Shown: positions 1 through 9,046 of the stretch, in pieces | Layout of the letters: each line of letters opens with the position of its first letter | How positions within the stretch are numbered: the first letter of the stretch is position 1 | DNA from: Agrobacterium tumefaciens | GTDB lineage: Bacteria; Pseudomonadota; Alphaproteobacteria; Rhizobiales; Rhizobiaceae | Direction of reading: 5' to 3' | DNA length: 64,000 bases | NCBI RefSeq assembly: GCF_013318015.2 | Contig: NZ_CP115846.1 | Coordinates: 142,367 to 206,366 of the forward strand | The notes under the pieces: model-generated | What the model was told of the DNA's origin: nothing | The model's database searches: none | Seen by the model: the letters and a program-made list of their open reading frames with translations, nothing else | Made by a program: the position numbers and the translations under genes

Positions 1-215
1 GCCTTATTTGACTTAAGGGTGCCCTCGTTAGTGACAAATTGCTTTCAAGGAGACAGCCATGCCCCACACTTTGCTGAAAACAAATTGCCCTTTGGGGAGA
101 CGGTAAAGCCAGTTGCTCTTCAATAAGGAATCTCGAGGAGGCAATATAACCGCCTCTGGTAGTACACTTCTCTAATCCAAAAATCAATTTGTATTCAAGA
201 TACCGCAAAAAACTT
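1..215 (+). promoter_or_regulatory. ipt 5' region (plant promoter)
   Basis: Non-coding T-DNA sequence ahead of ipt. A plant-type TATA element ATATAA lies at 144-149, about 70 bases before the ATG at 216, a normal distance for a plant-expressed T-DNA gene. No bacterial ribosome binding site precedes the ATG, as expected for a gene read in the plant. The window opens inside the T-DNA; by analogy with octopine plasmids iaaM would lie to the left, but it is not visible. Confidence 0.6.
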
Positions 216-938
216 ATGGATCTGCGTCTAATTTTCGGTCCAACTTGCACAGGAAAGACGTCGACCGCGGTAGCTCTTGCCCAGCAGACTGGGCTTCCAG
301 TCCTTTCGCTCGATCGGGTCCAATGTTGTCCTCAGCTGTCAACCGGAAGCGGACGACCAACAGTGGAAGAACTGAAAGGAACGAGCCGTCTATACCTTGA
401 TGATCGGCCTCTGGTGAAGGGTATCATCGCAGCCAAGCAAGCTCATGAAAGGCTGATGGGGGAGGTGTATAATTATGAGGCCCACGGCGGGCTTATTCTT
501 GAGGGAGGATCTATCTCGTTGCTCAAGTGCATGGCGCAAAGCAGTTATTGGAGTGCGGATTTTCGTTGGCATATTATTCGCCACGAGTTAGCAGACGAGG
601 AGACCTTCATGAACGTGGCCAAGGCCAGAGTTAAGCAGATGTTACGCCCCGCTGCAGGCCTTTCTATTATCCAAGAGTTGGTTGATCTTTGGAAAGAGCC
701 TCGGCTGAGGCCCATACTGAAAGAGATCGATGGATATCGATATGCCATGTTGTTTGCTAGCCAGAACCAGATCACATCCGATATGCTATTGCAGCTTGAC
801 GCAGATATGGAGGATAAGTTGATTCATGGGATCGCTCAGGAGTATCTCATCCATGCACGCCGACAAGAACAGAAATTCCCTCGAGTTAACGCAGCCGCTT
901 ACGACGGATTCGAAGGTCATCCATTCGGAATGTATTAG
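216..938 (+). CDS. ipt: Adenylate isopentenyltransferase (cytokinin synthesis, T-DNA gene 4)
   Basis: Makes isopentenyl-AMP-type cytokinin in transformed plant cells and so drives tumour growth. The protein begins [19 protein letters not shown], with the P-loop GPTCTGKT at residues 8-15. It continues with the family sequence [12 protein letters not shown], and ends GHPFGMY at 240 residues, the usual length for octopine-type Ipt. An upstream TTG at 189 is open in the same frame but would add nine residues absent from the family, so the ATG at 216 is preferred. It is followed by 6a and 6b, the order of octopine-type TL-DNA. Intact, with no sign of frameshift. Confidence 0.97.
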
Positions 939-1452
939 TTTGCACCAGCTCCGCGTCACACCTGTCTTCATTTGAATAAGATGTTCGCAATTGTTTTTAG
1001 CTTTGTCTTGTTGTGGCAGGGCGGCAAGTGCTTCAGACATCATCCTGTTTTCAAAATTTATGCTGGCGAACAGCTTCTTAATTCCTTTGGAAATACTAGA
1101 CTGCGTCTTAAAATTACGATGTCTGGATATAGATATGATTGTAAAATAACCTATTTAAGTGTTCATTTAGAACATAAGTTTTATGAATGTTCTTCCATTT
1201 TCGTCATCGAACGAATAAGAGTAAATACACCTTTTTTAACATTATAAATAAGTTCTTATACGTTGTTTATACACCGGGAATCATTTCCATTATTCGCGCA
1301 AAAAGTCACGGATATTCGTGAAAGCGACAAAAACTGCGAAATTTGCGGGGAGTGTCTTCAGTTTGCCTATTAATATTTAGTTTGACACTAATTGTTACCA
1401 TTGCAGCCAAGCTCAGCTGTTTCTTTTCTTAAAAACGCAGGATCGAAAGAGC
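939..1452. other. ipt-6a intergenic region
   Basis: About 510 bases, strongly AT-rich after 1080. It should hold the ipt 3' processing signals and the 6a promoter. A short open frame at 972-1247 has no recognisable product. TATA-like AT tracts occur near 1365-1380 (tattaatatttag). Nothing else is recognised. Confidence 0.5.
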
Positions 1453-2013
1453 ATGACTCGGCAAGGTTGGCTTGTACCATGCCTTTCTCATGGCAAAGAT
1501 GATCAACTGCAGGATGAACTCTCGGAGCTTTCAAAAGCTTATCGAAAAAAGTTCCAAACCGATCTGCACACTAAGTCTGGCGACATCATCGATCCTAGCG
1601 GGGAATTTCTGTACGTCTATCTCGATGAAGAGAATTATCGGATATGCCGGCAAAGCATGGTTCTAGTTTCAAATGCTCCTGATGGATTGATTGCCACGAC
1701 GTTGGAGCCCTATTCTGACAGTTATACATTCCGGCAGGTGAGGGAGCAACTGCAAGCCTTCAGCGGAGACGGTGGTCGGATCAACTACAGCAGAAATGAA
1801 CACTCATCCTCGTACTTTCTAACAATTCAGGCCAGCAACGAGTTCAAGCACGTAGGAGCCGTCCGGAACACTTTTGGTCAAAGCAAGGACATTTGGAAAA
1901 GGAGAATGCCAGACGCCAGCCAACCGTTGGATTATCACTTGATCGCTGTGGGCTGTTCAGCTTTCCTCCCTGAGGCTGCTCTTGATGACGTGGAGTCAGA
2001 TGGTGCTGTCTAG
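1453..2013 (+). CDS. 6a: Protein 6a (plast family; opine secretion in plant)
   Basis: T-DNA gene read in the plant. Position between ipt and 6b, transcribed towards 6b, matches gene 6a (ons) of octopine-type plasmids, which has been linked to opine secretion from tumour cells. The 186-residue product carries the plast/RolB-family core EFLYVYLDEENYRICRQ at about residues 56-72, matching LVYVYLREDIARQCALRR in 6b. A Gly-rich NYSR segment follows, and a C-terminal DYHLIAVGCSAF matches NYPIIALGSCHL in 6b. No bacterial ribosome binding site is seen. The function is known only by family; identity is by position and shared core. Confidence 0.85.
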   Translation: MTRQGWLVPCLSHGKDDQLQDELSELSKAYRKKFQTDLHTKSGDIIDPSGEFLYVYLDEENYRICRQSMVLVSNAPDGLIATTLEPYSDSYTFRQVREQLQAFSGDGGRINYSRNEHSSSYFLTIQASNEFKHVGAVRNTFGQSKDIWKRRMPDASQPLDYHLIAVGCSAFLPEAALDDVESDGAV

Positions 2014-2496
2014 TTTTAATGGCGCCGGGTTTCGAAGTCTATGTCATTCTAGTAGTTGCATCATAGAGGTGCTTATAAAATCTATTATTATGTCAAGGTG
2101 TGTCTGAGAACCTCGTTGTATTAAGTATTAAAGGAATAAGGCAAATAGTATTGAACTTGTAGTTCTTGTCATATTCAATCGAACCCGGTAAAACTTAGAG
2201 ATAATTATATTCTTATTTAAGAGTAATGATGTTAAGTTGTTCATTGAATTAATTTAAATCACAATCTCACGGTATGGTTAGAAATAGACGCCCGTTAGAT
2301 TGTTACCAGGCTAGATTCGAAAACTGCAAGAAACACCCATGATGGGTGGTGATGTTTTCCGAAAAAATTCCCTGCTTTTAGACGAATATAACGTATTTAT
2401 TTCGTTACTAGATGACATTGGAAACATGAAGAATAACAAAGATCCAAAGCACACTCTCATAGATTAGCCGACTTTATTAGGAGTCGTCGACGGGAA
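2014..2496. other. 3' region between convergent 6a and 6b
   Basis: About 480 AT-rich bases between two convergent T-DNA genes, so it should contain both polyadenylation regions. A clear AATAAA on the minus strand (plus-strand tttatt at 2396-2401) lies about 95 bases after the 6b stop. A plus-strand GGAATAAGG around 2133-2141 may serve 6a. No coding frame is recognised. Confidence 0.5.
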
Positions 2497-3108
2497 TTAT
2501 GCCGAAAGATGGCATGACCCTAAAGCAATGATCGGATAATTGATAAGGTTTCCTGTCTGAGAATCTCTTGTTTCCGCTCCGCCAGTCTCGTCTTCATCGT
2601 CGTCATCTTCTCCTTCCTCAGTGTAATTTCCTCCCCGGGCATAAAAGCCGTAGTTTTCATTGTTGATTACGTCGGTCCCGAACCGAACAAAGCAGTTGCT
2701 TGGCATGATCGCTAAAAAGAACTGATTTGTATGCGGGCCTTGATAGTAGTTGACGAGGCCACCTTGATCGCACCTTTCCTGCATGACTTGATTCAGCCTG
2801 CGTGCATCCATCAACCACGGCGGTATTGCAGTTGCCATTATTCCGGAGTTAGAGGAGTTGGACGGTAGGCGTCGACGCAAGGCGCATTGGCGTGCAATAT
2901 CTTCACGAAGGTAAACATAGACCAGCTCTTGTCGAGTGAGGATGTACTCATCATCAAACTCACCAAGTCTAATCGCGGAAGGCTGAAAGTATAGAGTTTC
3001 GGGAAGTAAAGCTCCGAAATCCGTTCTCGCCTGATCCAAGCGACTCTGCATCTCGCCGGTGCGCAGGATAAGCGTCAAATCTCGAACCTGCCAATTAGCT
3101 ACCGTCAT
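2497..3108 (-). CDS. 6b: Protein 6b (plast family oncoprotein)
   Basis: Plant-expressed oncoprotein that alters plant growth and hormone response. The product begins MTVANWQVRDLTLILRTGEM, a sequence I recognise as the 6b N-terminus, and ends NYPIIALGSCHLSA. It holds the plast core LVYVYLREDIARQ near residues 64-76 and a very acidic stretch EEGEDDDDEDE around residue 170, typical of 6b and important in nuclear and chromatin interactions. Its 203 residues are slightly fewer than the usual 207-208, because the acidic stretch is short. Convergent with 6a; its promoter lies to the right. Confidence 0.96.
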   Translation of the reverse strand: MTVANWQVRDLTLILRTGEMQSRLDQARTDFGALLPETLYFQPSAIRLGEFDDEYILTRQELVYVYLREDIARQCALRRRLPSNSSNSGIMATAIPPWLMDARRLNQVMQERCDQGGLVNYYQGPHTNQFFLAIMPSNCFVRFGTDVINNENYGFYARGGNYTEEGEDDDDEDETGGAETRDSQTGNLINYPIIALGSCHLSA

Positions 3109-3200
3109 CGCAGTTTTGGATGTACTACAAAATACCTGCCGCTGGTAAGTCTGAGCCGTTGGTTCTTATATTGACCTGGGAAGCCCATTGACGTCATTGG
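3109..3200 (-). promoter_or_regulatory. 6b plant promoter elements
   Basis: On the minus strand, upstream of the 6b ATG at 3108, a TATA element CAATATAAGAA lies at 3163-3173, about 60 bases upstream. A palindromic bZIP site TGACGTCA lies at 3189-3196, next to a CCAAT sequence. These are plant-promoter features. There is no bacterial -35/-10 pair or ribosome binding site. Confidence 0.6.
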
Positions 3201-4037
3201 TGACCGTTTGATGCCGTGTGAAAACACGACAGATTGATAGCATTGATTAGCGCTTTTGAATTTTAAGCTGCTGAGCCCCGGCACGCTGTCGCAAAAGTCG
3301 CCCTAGGCCCGCCTAACGATTTGTCGTCACTTGGCAAGGTGTGTGACCTGCACCTCATTTGTGGGCTCGCATGCACCGAAAAACTGCTGCATAATTCTCG
3401 GGGCAGCAAGTCGGTTATCTGAAGTTGTCGCGTTTGGAGCGGCCTTTCCTCCGCGGCCTGAGCTCCGACCAACCGCTAGCGTTGTCAGTGTTGCAAAGCG
3501 TTCTGTGTGGGCCTACTTTAATTGCTTCCAGTGCTAGATTAGCGAAAGGAGATATTATCCCAAAACATTTTGTTGAAAAATGTAATTCTGTTTAATATTA
3601 TGGATATGGTTAAGCATAATTTTGATTTATGTACTAAATTGCTGTGTTGTTAAATGAAATTTTGCTTTCTTGAGATTTTAATCTCCAAATCTATTTAGAA
3701 ATACACAATATTTTGTTGCAGGCTTGCTGGAGAATCCATTTGCTATCATAAAAATTACAAAAAAATTTTATTTGTTTCAATTATTTTAGGATTGGTATTA
3801 AGGACGCTTAAATTATTTATCGGGTCACTACGCATCATTGTGATTGAGACGATCCACGATATGAAATATTCATAGTACTATCGATAATTTATTTGAAAAT
3901 TCATAAGAAAAGGAAACGTTACATAAATTGCTGAAACAACACAAACACAGATAAAGCCACACACATTTAGGACATGGGTCGTGATTACTGAATATTGAGT
4001 AAGATCACGGAATTTCTGACAGGAGCATGTCTTCAAC
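3201..4037. other. T-DNA spacer between 6b and mas2'
   Basis: About 840 bases without a gene I can support. 3250-3540 is moderately GC-rich; 3545-3990 is extremely AT-rich with poly-A and poly-T tracts. In octopine TL-DNA this position is followed by ocs; no ocs coding sequence is present. The composition step near 3545 may mark a junction between an octopine-like oncogene block and a mannityl-opine block. It also holds the 3' end of mas2'. Confidence 0.45.
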
Positions 4038-5120
4038 TCAGCCCAAATGGCAGTTGTAATACTTGAACCGCCCCATATGCAGGAGCGGATCATTCATTGT
4101 TTGTTTGGTTGCCTTTGCCAATATGGGAGTCCAAGGTTTCAGGTAAGCTTCGCAAATGAGGGCGCCAACGATTTTAAGGATTTCTGGGTCTATGCCCGAA
4201 GTGTCGAAATCCTTGGTATCAAGCACGTGAAAGCTTACCGGATAGTCTTTGGCGGCTTTTTCAAAAAAAGTCTTTATATCCAGCATGCTACCCTGGCTTC
4301 CATCTCCTGGGACGGTGAGAATAAAGCGCGCCTTCGTACCAGGACGCACTGTCTCCACGACACTGTGGAAAAAGTCAGTGGCGTTAACAACATGCACGTC
4401 GAACCCGAACCTTTCCTGCAGAACGCAAAGCCCGTAAGCGTGCGGGACGAGTAGGCCAGATCCTGAGGCTATGAAATAAAGGGGGGTATCACTCTTGAAG
4501 TCTTCAGCAAATGCCTCTCCAGCCAACACAGACTTCCTTGCAGCATGGAATAATGCCACCGGTAGCGCTTTCAGGGATGAAGTTAGGGCTGGCATAAAGC
4601 TCCAACTTTCCTTGATTTCCAAAATACCGCCAGTAAATGACGCCATTAGCATGTAGGTAGCCTGGAAAGCCTGGGTTGTTTCCCCGCTGAAAAACGCACT
4701 GTGATCATATGAGGCGAGCGGAGTGTCTTGGGACTTTGTAAAGACGACTGTTTTACAAGGTTTGTTTTTCAGGCGCTTCGCTGCTTCTACAGTTTCTGGA
4801 GTTTTCCCAGACTTTGAAGACAGGACAATCAATGTGTCTGGAGCATCAGCGATTGATGGGTTGGCTTTCATTAGTTCCACGAATCTCGAAGCGGCGTAGC
4901 TAATGAAGCGGAGGTTTTGCGCAACCTCGTCAGTATACGCATTCAAGCTTTTTCCGATTGCCAACCCAGCACCAGCAGATACGAAGAACACCTGCCTCAG
5001 TCCAGTGGCGGCTACACGGCGCCCGGCGTCTGCGACATTTTCAAGCTGCCTGATTGTAGGGTCGAGTTGTTGAGCGATCTCGGCTGATCCGATTGAGAGG
5101 GGTGCATACAGCATGTCCAT
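4038..5120 (-). CDS. mas2': Mas2'-type opine conjugase (SIS domain)
   Basis: Predicted to join a hexose to glutamine, forming deoxyfructosyl-glutamine, the first step of mannopine synthesis in the plant. The protein carries two sugar-isomerase (SIS) lobes: GLRQVFFVSAGAGLAIGKS, LIVLSSKSGKTPET and TLYFIASGSGLL-like segments. These are the fold of FrlB fructoselysine-6-phosphate deglycases. A close bacterial homologue lies at 24866-25891. An open frame runs upstream to 5231, but that part looks like AT-rich leader. MDMLYAPLSIGSAEI starting at 5120 gives 360 residues and leaves room for a TATA box. Divergent from mas1', the usual arrangement of the mannopine synthase pair. Confidence 0.85.
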   Translation of the reverse strand: MDMLYAPLSIGSAEIAQQLDPTIRQLENVADAGRRVAATGLRQVFFVSAGAGLAIGKSLNAYTDEVAQNLRFISYAASRFVELMKANPSIADAPDTLIVLSSKSGKTPETVEAAKRLKNKPCKTVVFTKSQDTPLASYDHSAFFSGETTQAFQATYMLMASFTGGILEIKESWSFMPALTSSLKALPVALFHAARKSVLAGEAFAEDFKSDTPLYFIASGSGLLVPHAYGLCVLQERFGFDVHVVNATDFFHSVVETVRPGTKARFILTVPGDGSQGSMLDIKTFFEKAAKDYPVSFHVLDTKDFDTSGIDPEILKIVGALICEAYLKPWTPILAKATKQTMNDPLLHMGRFKYYNCHLG

Positions 5121-5599
5121 CGATTTGGTGTATCGAGATTGGTTATGAAATTCAGATGCTAGTGTAATGTATTGGTAATTAGGGAAGATATAATAGGAAG
5201 CAAGGCTATTTATCCTTTTCTGAAAGAGCAAAATGGCGTCACCGCGAGCGTCACGCGCATTCCGTTCTTGCTGTAAAGCGTTGTTTGGTACACTTTTGAC
5301 TAGCGAGGCTTGGCGTGTCGGAGTATCTATTCAAAAGTCGTTAATGGCTGCGGATCAAGAAAAAGTTGGAATAGAAACAGAATACCGGCGAAATTCAGGC
5401 CCGGTTGCCATGTCCCACGCGCCGAAATAAGCCACCAAAATAGAAAATAAAAACTGACTCAGATACTTACGTCATGTCTTGCGCACTGATTTGAAAAATC
5501 TCAATATAAACAAAGACGGCCACAAGAAAAAACCAAAACACCGATATTCATTAATCTTATCTAGTTTCTCAAAAAAATTCATATCTTCCACACGTGAAA
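5121..5599. promoter_or_regulatory. Bidirectional mas2'/mas1' plant promoter
   Basis: About 480 bases between divergent opine genes, the size of the known dual mas promoter. Each side has a TATA box about 90 bases from its ATG: GGATAAATAG (minus, 5206-5215) for mas2' and TATAAA (plus, 5505-5510) for mas1'. An ocs-type element with two TGACG half sites 8 bases apart lies at 5234-5253 (minus strand TGACGCTCGCGGTGACGCCA). A further TGACGTAAG lies at 5466-5474 (minus). Such sites bind plant bZIP (TGA/OBF) factors and give wound- and auxin-responsive expression. Confidence 0.75.
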
Positions 5600-6892
5600 A
5601 TGCCAATTTCTCAGACCTACCTCGGCTCTGCGAAGGCCCCCGCTGGTATCAAAAGTTTTTACTTCATCCGACATGGCGCGACCGACCTCAACGAGAAAGA
5701 AATTGTCGTGAACGGTGAGAAGCTCTGGGGCGTGCAGGGTTCCGGAACGAACATCGGTCTCAACGCGAAAGGGGAACGCCAGGCTCTGTTGGCCGGCAAT
5801 GTTCTTCGGTCGCTTCCAATAAGCGGTGTTGTCTGTTCACCGCTTTTACGTGCACTTCAGACTGCCTACATCGCTAATCCGGGCTGCCCCAGCTTCCAGA
5901 TTGCAAATGATCTTCAGGAGCGGGATTTTGGTAGACACGAAGGGGGCTTCGGCCCGCTTCAAATGTTTGAGGACGACTATCCCGATTGTGAATCTACTGA
6001 AATCTTCTCAATCCGTGTCGCCAAGGCTCTCAAGCACGGATGTAGAGAAAACGTGCTTCTCGTCGGCCATGGAGGTGTACTCAGGGTTGTTGCGGCACTA
6101 CTAGGGGCTGCTATAACTGACGAGCATACCGCCAACGGGCGTGTTCTACATTTCAGTCTGGTTGCTGACAACTGGTCTGTGCGTGTAATCCAAAGTCCTG
6201 TGGTTATGGTCAGTGGCGTAACTCGGGGCATAGGCAAGGCCATCGCAGAAGACCTTATCAGGCACGGCTATCGAGTAAGTCTGGGTGCGCGTAACATACA
6301 AGACCTGGTAGCAGCTTTTGGCGACGAGAACGAAGCTCTTCACTACGCACGTTTTGATGCACTGGATCATAGCTCGATGAAAGATTGGGTGGGCACGACC
6401 ATCGCAAAATTTAACAGGATCGATGGCTTAGTAAACAATGCTGGCTGTGGCGATCATGTTGACCTCGAGAAAGAGATCAATGTTGAGCTGCTTCAAAAGC
6501 AATGGGATATCAACTGCGTGGCCCCTCTGATCATGACAAAGCTATGCTTGCCATATCTGATTGAATCTGGTTCTGGCCGTATCGTTAATCTCAACTCAAT
6601 GTCTGGCCAGCGTGTAGCGAATTCTTTGGTTGGCTACAATATGACCAAGCATGGGCTGGCAGGCCTCACGAAAACAACTCAACATGTGGGATGGGACCAT
6701 GGCGTGCGGGCCGTTGACATATGCCCCGGTTTCGTTGCGACTGACATGAGTTCTTGGACAAATTTGATTGGACCTGATGAGATGATCCAACCCGAGGATA
6801 TAGCAAAGCTCGTTCGCGCAGCAATTGAACGTCCAAACCGTGCTTTTGTCCCCAAGAATGAGGTGCTATGCATGAAGGAATCTACCCGTTGA
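5600..6892 (+). CDS. mas1': Mas1'-type opine reductase: histidine-phosphatase + SDR fusion
   Basis: Predicted to reduce the glutamine-sugar conjugate to mannopine in plant cells. About residues 15-195 form a histidine-phosphatase (phosphoglycerate-mutase-like) domain: [15 protein letters not shown] holds the RHG catalytic motif and [12 protein letters not shown] the second catalytic His. From about residue 200 comes an NAD(P)-binding short-chain dehydrogenase: [28 protein letters not shown] and the active-site YNMTK. The SDR half closely matches the bacterial protein at 38714-39424, which lacks the phosphatase half. The ATG at 5600 gives 430 residues; an upstream GTG at 5594 is unlikely in a plant gene. 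Confidence 0.88.
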   Translation: MPISQTYLGSAKAPAGIKSFYFIRHGATDLNEKEIVVNGEKLWGVQGSGTNIGLNAKGERQALLAGNVLRSLPISGVVCSPLLRALQTAYIANPGCPSFQIANDLQERDFGRHEGGFGPLQMFEDDYPDCESTEIFSIRVAKALKHGCRENVLLVGHGGVLRVVAALLGAAITDEHTANGRVLHFSLVADNWSVRVIQSPVVMVSGVTRGIGKAIAEDLIRHGYRVSLGARNIQDLVAAFGDENEALHYARFDALDHSSMKDWVGTTIAKFNRIDGLVNNAGCGDHVDLEKEINVELLQKQWDINCVAPLIMTKLCLPYLIESGSGRIVNLNSMSGQRVANSLVGYNMTKHGLAGLTKTTQHVGWDHGVRAVDICPGFVATDMSSWTNLIGPDEMIQPEDIAKLVRAAIERPNRAFVPKNEVLCMKESTR

Positions 6893-7176
6893 TGTCCAAC
6901 AGTCTCAGGGTTAATGTCTGTGTATCTTAAATAATGTGTCGATATCTTGTAATTTCAGATAGATTTGCAATGTGCGACGCAAAAATATTAAATAAATATT
7001 ATTATTATCTATGTTTTAATCGAGATATTACAAGTATCATAATAAAACTATCCATTAAAAACGATTTAATACAAATAGCAGTCAATCATCGGATTTTAAT
7101 ATTTATTCATTGTAACGGATTACATAAAGAGCGAATAGAAAATACTGCACTAGATTAACGTATACTAATAAATGCG
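6893..7176. other. 3' region between convergent mas1' and ags
   Basis: About 280 very AT-rich bases between convergent opine genes. AATAAA at 6991-6996 (plus) can serve mas1'. A minus-strand AATAAA (plus-strand tttatt at 7102-7107) can serve ags. No gene is recognised. Confidence 0.55.
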
Positions 7177-8364
7177 TCAAATATCTTTGCCAAGATCAAG
7201 CGGAGTGAGGGCCTCATATCCGGTCTCAGTTACTAGCACGGTATCCCCGAAGCGCGCTCCACCAATGCCATTGACATAGATGCCGGGCTCGACGCTGAGA
7301 ACATTGCCTACCTTGAGCACGGTCTCAGCGCCGGCTTTAAGCTCAATCCCATCCCAATCTGAATATCCTATCCCGCGCCCAGTCCGGTGTAAGAACGGGT
7401 CTGTCCATCCACCTCTGTTCACTACAGCCACTGCAGCCGCATGGACCTCACCTGCCATCACTCCCGGACGTATCGCCGACAAAGCAGCCAACTGCGCGTC
7501 ACGCGCTGTTTTTATAACCTTGCGAATATCACCCGACAAGGGTTTTGAACCAACAGGGAGAGGGCGGTCGAAACAGACTGCGTGCCCACGGAACAACTGA
7601 CCGCATAAGCAAACTTGTGCATGTTCGCCGTCTTGCATTATCCGGCCGCCACCGGAAGTGTGGCATCTTGCTGTTCGATCGGCACCACTACCAACCATAT
7701 TTAGTTGATGAGGCCAGAAACGTGGCAGCTCCTCATTTTCACCCAGCAATTGACCGTTTCTTTCAATGGCAGTCTGGACGCTAGCAAGGGTGACACGCCA
7801 TTCACAAGTCCCGGGTGAAATAACTTGACGGCACTGCATGAATTGGTGACCTACAATGTCGCAGCTCTGCTTGATAGCTGCAATTCCTTCTGCATCCTTG
7901 CAGGCCCAGAGATCTTGCAAGAGCAATGTCACATCCCTGACCCGCTCCGCTCCAAACGTCCGCTTAATCAATTCGAGGTTTGAACCAGACGTATAGTTAT
8001 AGTCCAAACCGATCGAGCCGGTGGTCAGGCTGATACACGCAGAGAGCGCATCCTGATGTGCCATAGGACCAGCTATTTTCCGTTCCCATTCAAACCACTC
8101 CGCGGCCACCTTGGTCTCGCATCGCGCCTTTATTTCTAACGCCTCACTACGGGGCGCGACAAAAATTGGTTTTCCAGATTGATGCATCACTAACCAGACT
8201 GTCCTGCCTACCGGCAGACCCCATAGCCCGGTAAAATAATTATGGAAGTCCGGACCAGACAAGACGATTACGTCGACCCCGGATTGCATCATCGCATTCT
8301 GCGCGCGTCGCACTCGATGGTGATATTGCTCTTGTGATGGCGAGTTTAGCTTGGACAGGTCCAT
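7177..8364 (-). CDS. ags: Ags-type opine cyclase (M24/creatinase fold)
   Basis: Predicted to lactonise mannopine to agropine in the plant. The 395-residue protein has an N-terminal creatinase-type domain (DVIVLSGPDFHNYFTGLWGLP) and a C-terminal pita-bread domain with FLHRTGRGIGYSDWDG, SVEPGIYVNGIGGARFGDT. In true M24 peptidases the metal is held by Asp, Asp, His, Glu, Glu. Here the first Asp region reads VCLCGQ and the last Glu is Gly (ARFGD), so it is not a normal metallopeptidase. A close bacterial homologue lies at 22776-23996. It is the last T-DNA gene before the right border. Confidence 0.83.
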   Translation of the reverse strand: MDLSKLNSPSQEQYHHRVRRAQNAMMQSGVDVIVLSGPDFHNYFTGLWGLPVGRTVWLVMHQSGKPIFVAPRSEALEIKARCETKVAAEWFEWERKIAGPMAHQDALSACISLTTGSIGLDYNYTSGSNLELIKRTFGAERVRDVTLLLQDLWACKDAEGIAAIKQSCDIVGHQFMQCRQVISPGTCEWRVTLASVQTAIERNGQLLGENEELPRFWPHQLNMVGSGADRTARCHTSGGGRIMQDGEHAQVCLCGQLFRGHAVCFDRPLPVGSKPLSGDIRKVIKTARDAQLAALSAIRPGVMAGEVHAAAVAVVNRGGWTDPFLHRTGRGIGYSDWDGIELKAGAETVLKVGNVLSVEPGIYVNGIGGARFGDTVLVTETGYEALTPLDLGKDI

Positions 8365-8573
8365 TTTTGAATGCTGAAACTACTTCACAGGAAGCGTAGA
8401 CTGTCTTTGCGTGGGCTGTTGGATGTAGGTTTGAGATAGGAGTTTGAGCTATTTATACCGTGTAGTAAGCGATACCAAATCATGTCCACGTCGAGCCCCT
8501 GATTTTAGTGCGGAATACGTTTCGTTGTCGGCCATTTCTGACTTAAATGACACTCGCGTCATTCGATGCGTCA
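8365..8573 (-). promoter_or_regulatory. ags plant promoter with ocs element
   Basis: On the minus strand upstream of the ags ATG at 8364, a TATA box GGTATAAATAG lies within 8449-8460. A 20-base ocs-type element TGACGCATCGAATGACGCGA lies at 8554-8573; it agrees well with the consensus of two TGACG half sites 8 bases apart. This matches the element in the mas promoter and suggests shared plant bZIP control. Confidence 0.7.
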
Positions 8574-8736
8574 TGATTAATAAATTAGGAGAGAGCTGCA
8601 TTATTGACCCAGTGCAATGTTTCGAGGAGCTGTAGTCCGCGATTTCTTTATCGCGTAGACAGTCAACCGACTTAAAATTATCGTCTGTTTCTGTACTTTA
8701 TTAAAACTCATTAATTGTTGATTTTGTGATGACTGA

Positions 8737-8761
8737 TGGCAGGATATATGCGGTTGTAATT
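8737..8761 (+). other. T-DNA right border repeat
   Basis: A 25-base direct repeat beginning TGGCAGGATATATG and ending GTTGTAATT, nearly identical to the octopine-type border. VirD2 nicks such repeats to start T-strand transfer. The overdrive 14 bases to its right shows that this is a right border and that the T-DNA lies to its left. No other border-like sequence is seen, so the left border lies outside the window. Confidence 0.95.
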
Positions 8762-8774
8762 CATTTTTATTGTC

Positions 8775-8798
8775 TAAATTTCTGTATTTGTTTGTTTG
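8775..8798 (+). promoter_or_regulatory. Overdrive (T-DNA transfer enhancer)
   Basis: 24 bases beginning TAAATTTCTGTATTTG and ending in TTTGTTTG fit the overdrive consensus (TAARTYNCTGTRTNTGTTTGTTTG) at every position. Overdrive binds VirC1 and raises T-DNA transfer from the adjacent right border. It lies 14 bases beyond the border, the usual place in octopine-type plasmids. Confidence 0.93.
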
Positions 8799-8865
8799 TT
8801 CGGTTGTAAATTTTTTTGGAAGCCCTAATCCAAGTGCATCATAGCCAGCTTGAAGGGAAGGGGGC

Positions 8866-8960
8866 AGCCTGCAAATTGACGGCGAATACTTCTGCTGGCG
8901 TAGGGTATCCGAGGCTCTTTTTGGGCTAGACATTGAGATCGCGTGTCAGGCGGTTGAGGG
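8866..8960 (-). pseudogene. Possible IS30-type transposase remnant
   Basis: On the minus strand one frame reads PKKSLGYPTPAEVFAV, resembling the conserved RPRKTLGYRTPAEVF end of IS30-family transposases. An in-frame stop lies just before it and only a short stretch remains. Nothing else of the element is visible. Called from one short motif. Confidence 0.35.
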
Positions 8961-9046
8961 AAAGTTGCGATATGCCAACGAGGTCAGAGGTGGTTCGGTT
9001 TGTCTGAACAGTTTCGGGCGTTTCGTTAAGTGGATTTCCCCCTCGA

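Noticed and set aside
972..1247. 91-residue open frame between ipt and 6a
   Set aside because: AT-driven composition, no recognised motif, lies in the ipt 3' / 6a promoter region of known T-DNAs.
3263..3537. Short frames on both strands between 6b and mas2'
   Set aside because: No homology recognised and no supporting promoter or ribosome site; left as spacer.
3201..4037. Octopine synthase (ocs) expected after 6b
   Set aside because: No coding sequence resembling an opine dehydrogenase is present on either strand.
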